From positions 1 through 24,599 of the forward strand of contig USAY01000014.1 of NCBI GenBank assembly GCA_900552755.1: a DNA stretch of 24,599 nucleotides, given 5' to 3'. A program made the position numbers and the translations under genes. Shown here one piece after another: positions 24,567 to 24,599 of the stretch (positions are counted from its first letter, which is position 1; every line of letters starts with the position of its first letter). The DNA comes from an uncultured Collinsella sp. (GTDB lineage: Bacteria > Actinomycetota > Coriobacteriia > Coriobacteriales > Coriobacteriaceae). The notes under the pieces are model-generated. The model made no database searches. It was not told where the DNA came from and worked only from the letters and a program-made list of their open reading frames with translations.

Positions 24567-24599
24567 CAAAAAATAAGATTTTTTGACTCCGTGTTGTAT

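Overview
The window is a compact, G+C-rich bacterial chromosome segment. Gene content, a sortase-anchored coiled-coil protein ending in LAQTG, an AmaP/DUF2273/Asp23 cluster, DUF6020 and DUF389 membrane proteins and a paired M20/YtcJ amidohydrolase locus together suggest a gut actinobacterium of the Coriobacteriia, most likely Collinsella. That assignment is inference from overall character. No rRNA, tRNA, CRISPR array, prophage or intact insertion sequence was seen.

Layout. 1-2200: end of a large acyl-CoA dehydratase activase-type protein, its terminator, an inverted-repeat element, and a 3-hydroxyacyl-CoA dehydrogenase-like gene. 2200-3400: a decayed arylsulfate sulfotransferase fragment, a structured non-coding segment and a small exported protein of unknown role. 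3477-4616 (minus): a DUF389 membrane protein with an embedded EF-hand loop. 4922-8376: a giant surface protein (signal peptide, Ala-rich coiled coils, central CAP/SEC10-like domain, LAQTG anchor) split by an 8-G tract. 8444-10281: convergent terminators and an OPT-family transporter on the minus strand. 10474-16550: housekeeping genes on the plus strand: type III pantothenate kinase, dCMP deaminase, NifU-type Fe-S protein, Lgt, a DUF6020 membrane protein and YebC. 16716-18197: AmaP, DUF2273 and Asp23, an envelope-stress cluster. 18406-20904: a YitT-family protein and a zinc-ribbon membrane protein with a Pro-Glu tail. 21045-24314: divergent M20D and YtcJ-type amidohydrolases. 24315-24599: two inverted-repeat elements and a terminator, with no gene.

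The strongest unusual signals are two. First, the poly-G tract at 5095-5102 puts the signal peptide of the large surface protein out of frame with its body; a tract of 9 or 6 G would restore one protein of about 1151 or 1150 residues, so this looks like a phase-variation switch. Second, a family of hairpins with a conserved GGGGAC(A/G)GG-like loop and co-varying stems begins within 10 nt of five different stop codons, always in the sense orientation. Larger inverted-repeat elements at 897-1025, 24333-24399 and 24463-24566 form further non-coding structure.
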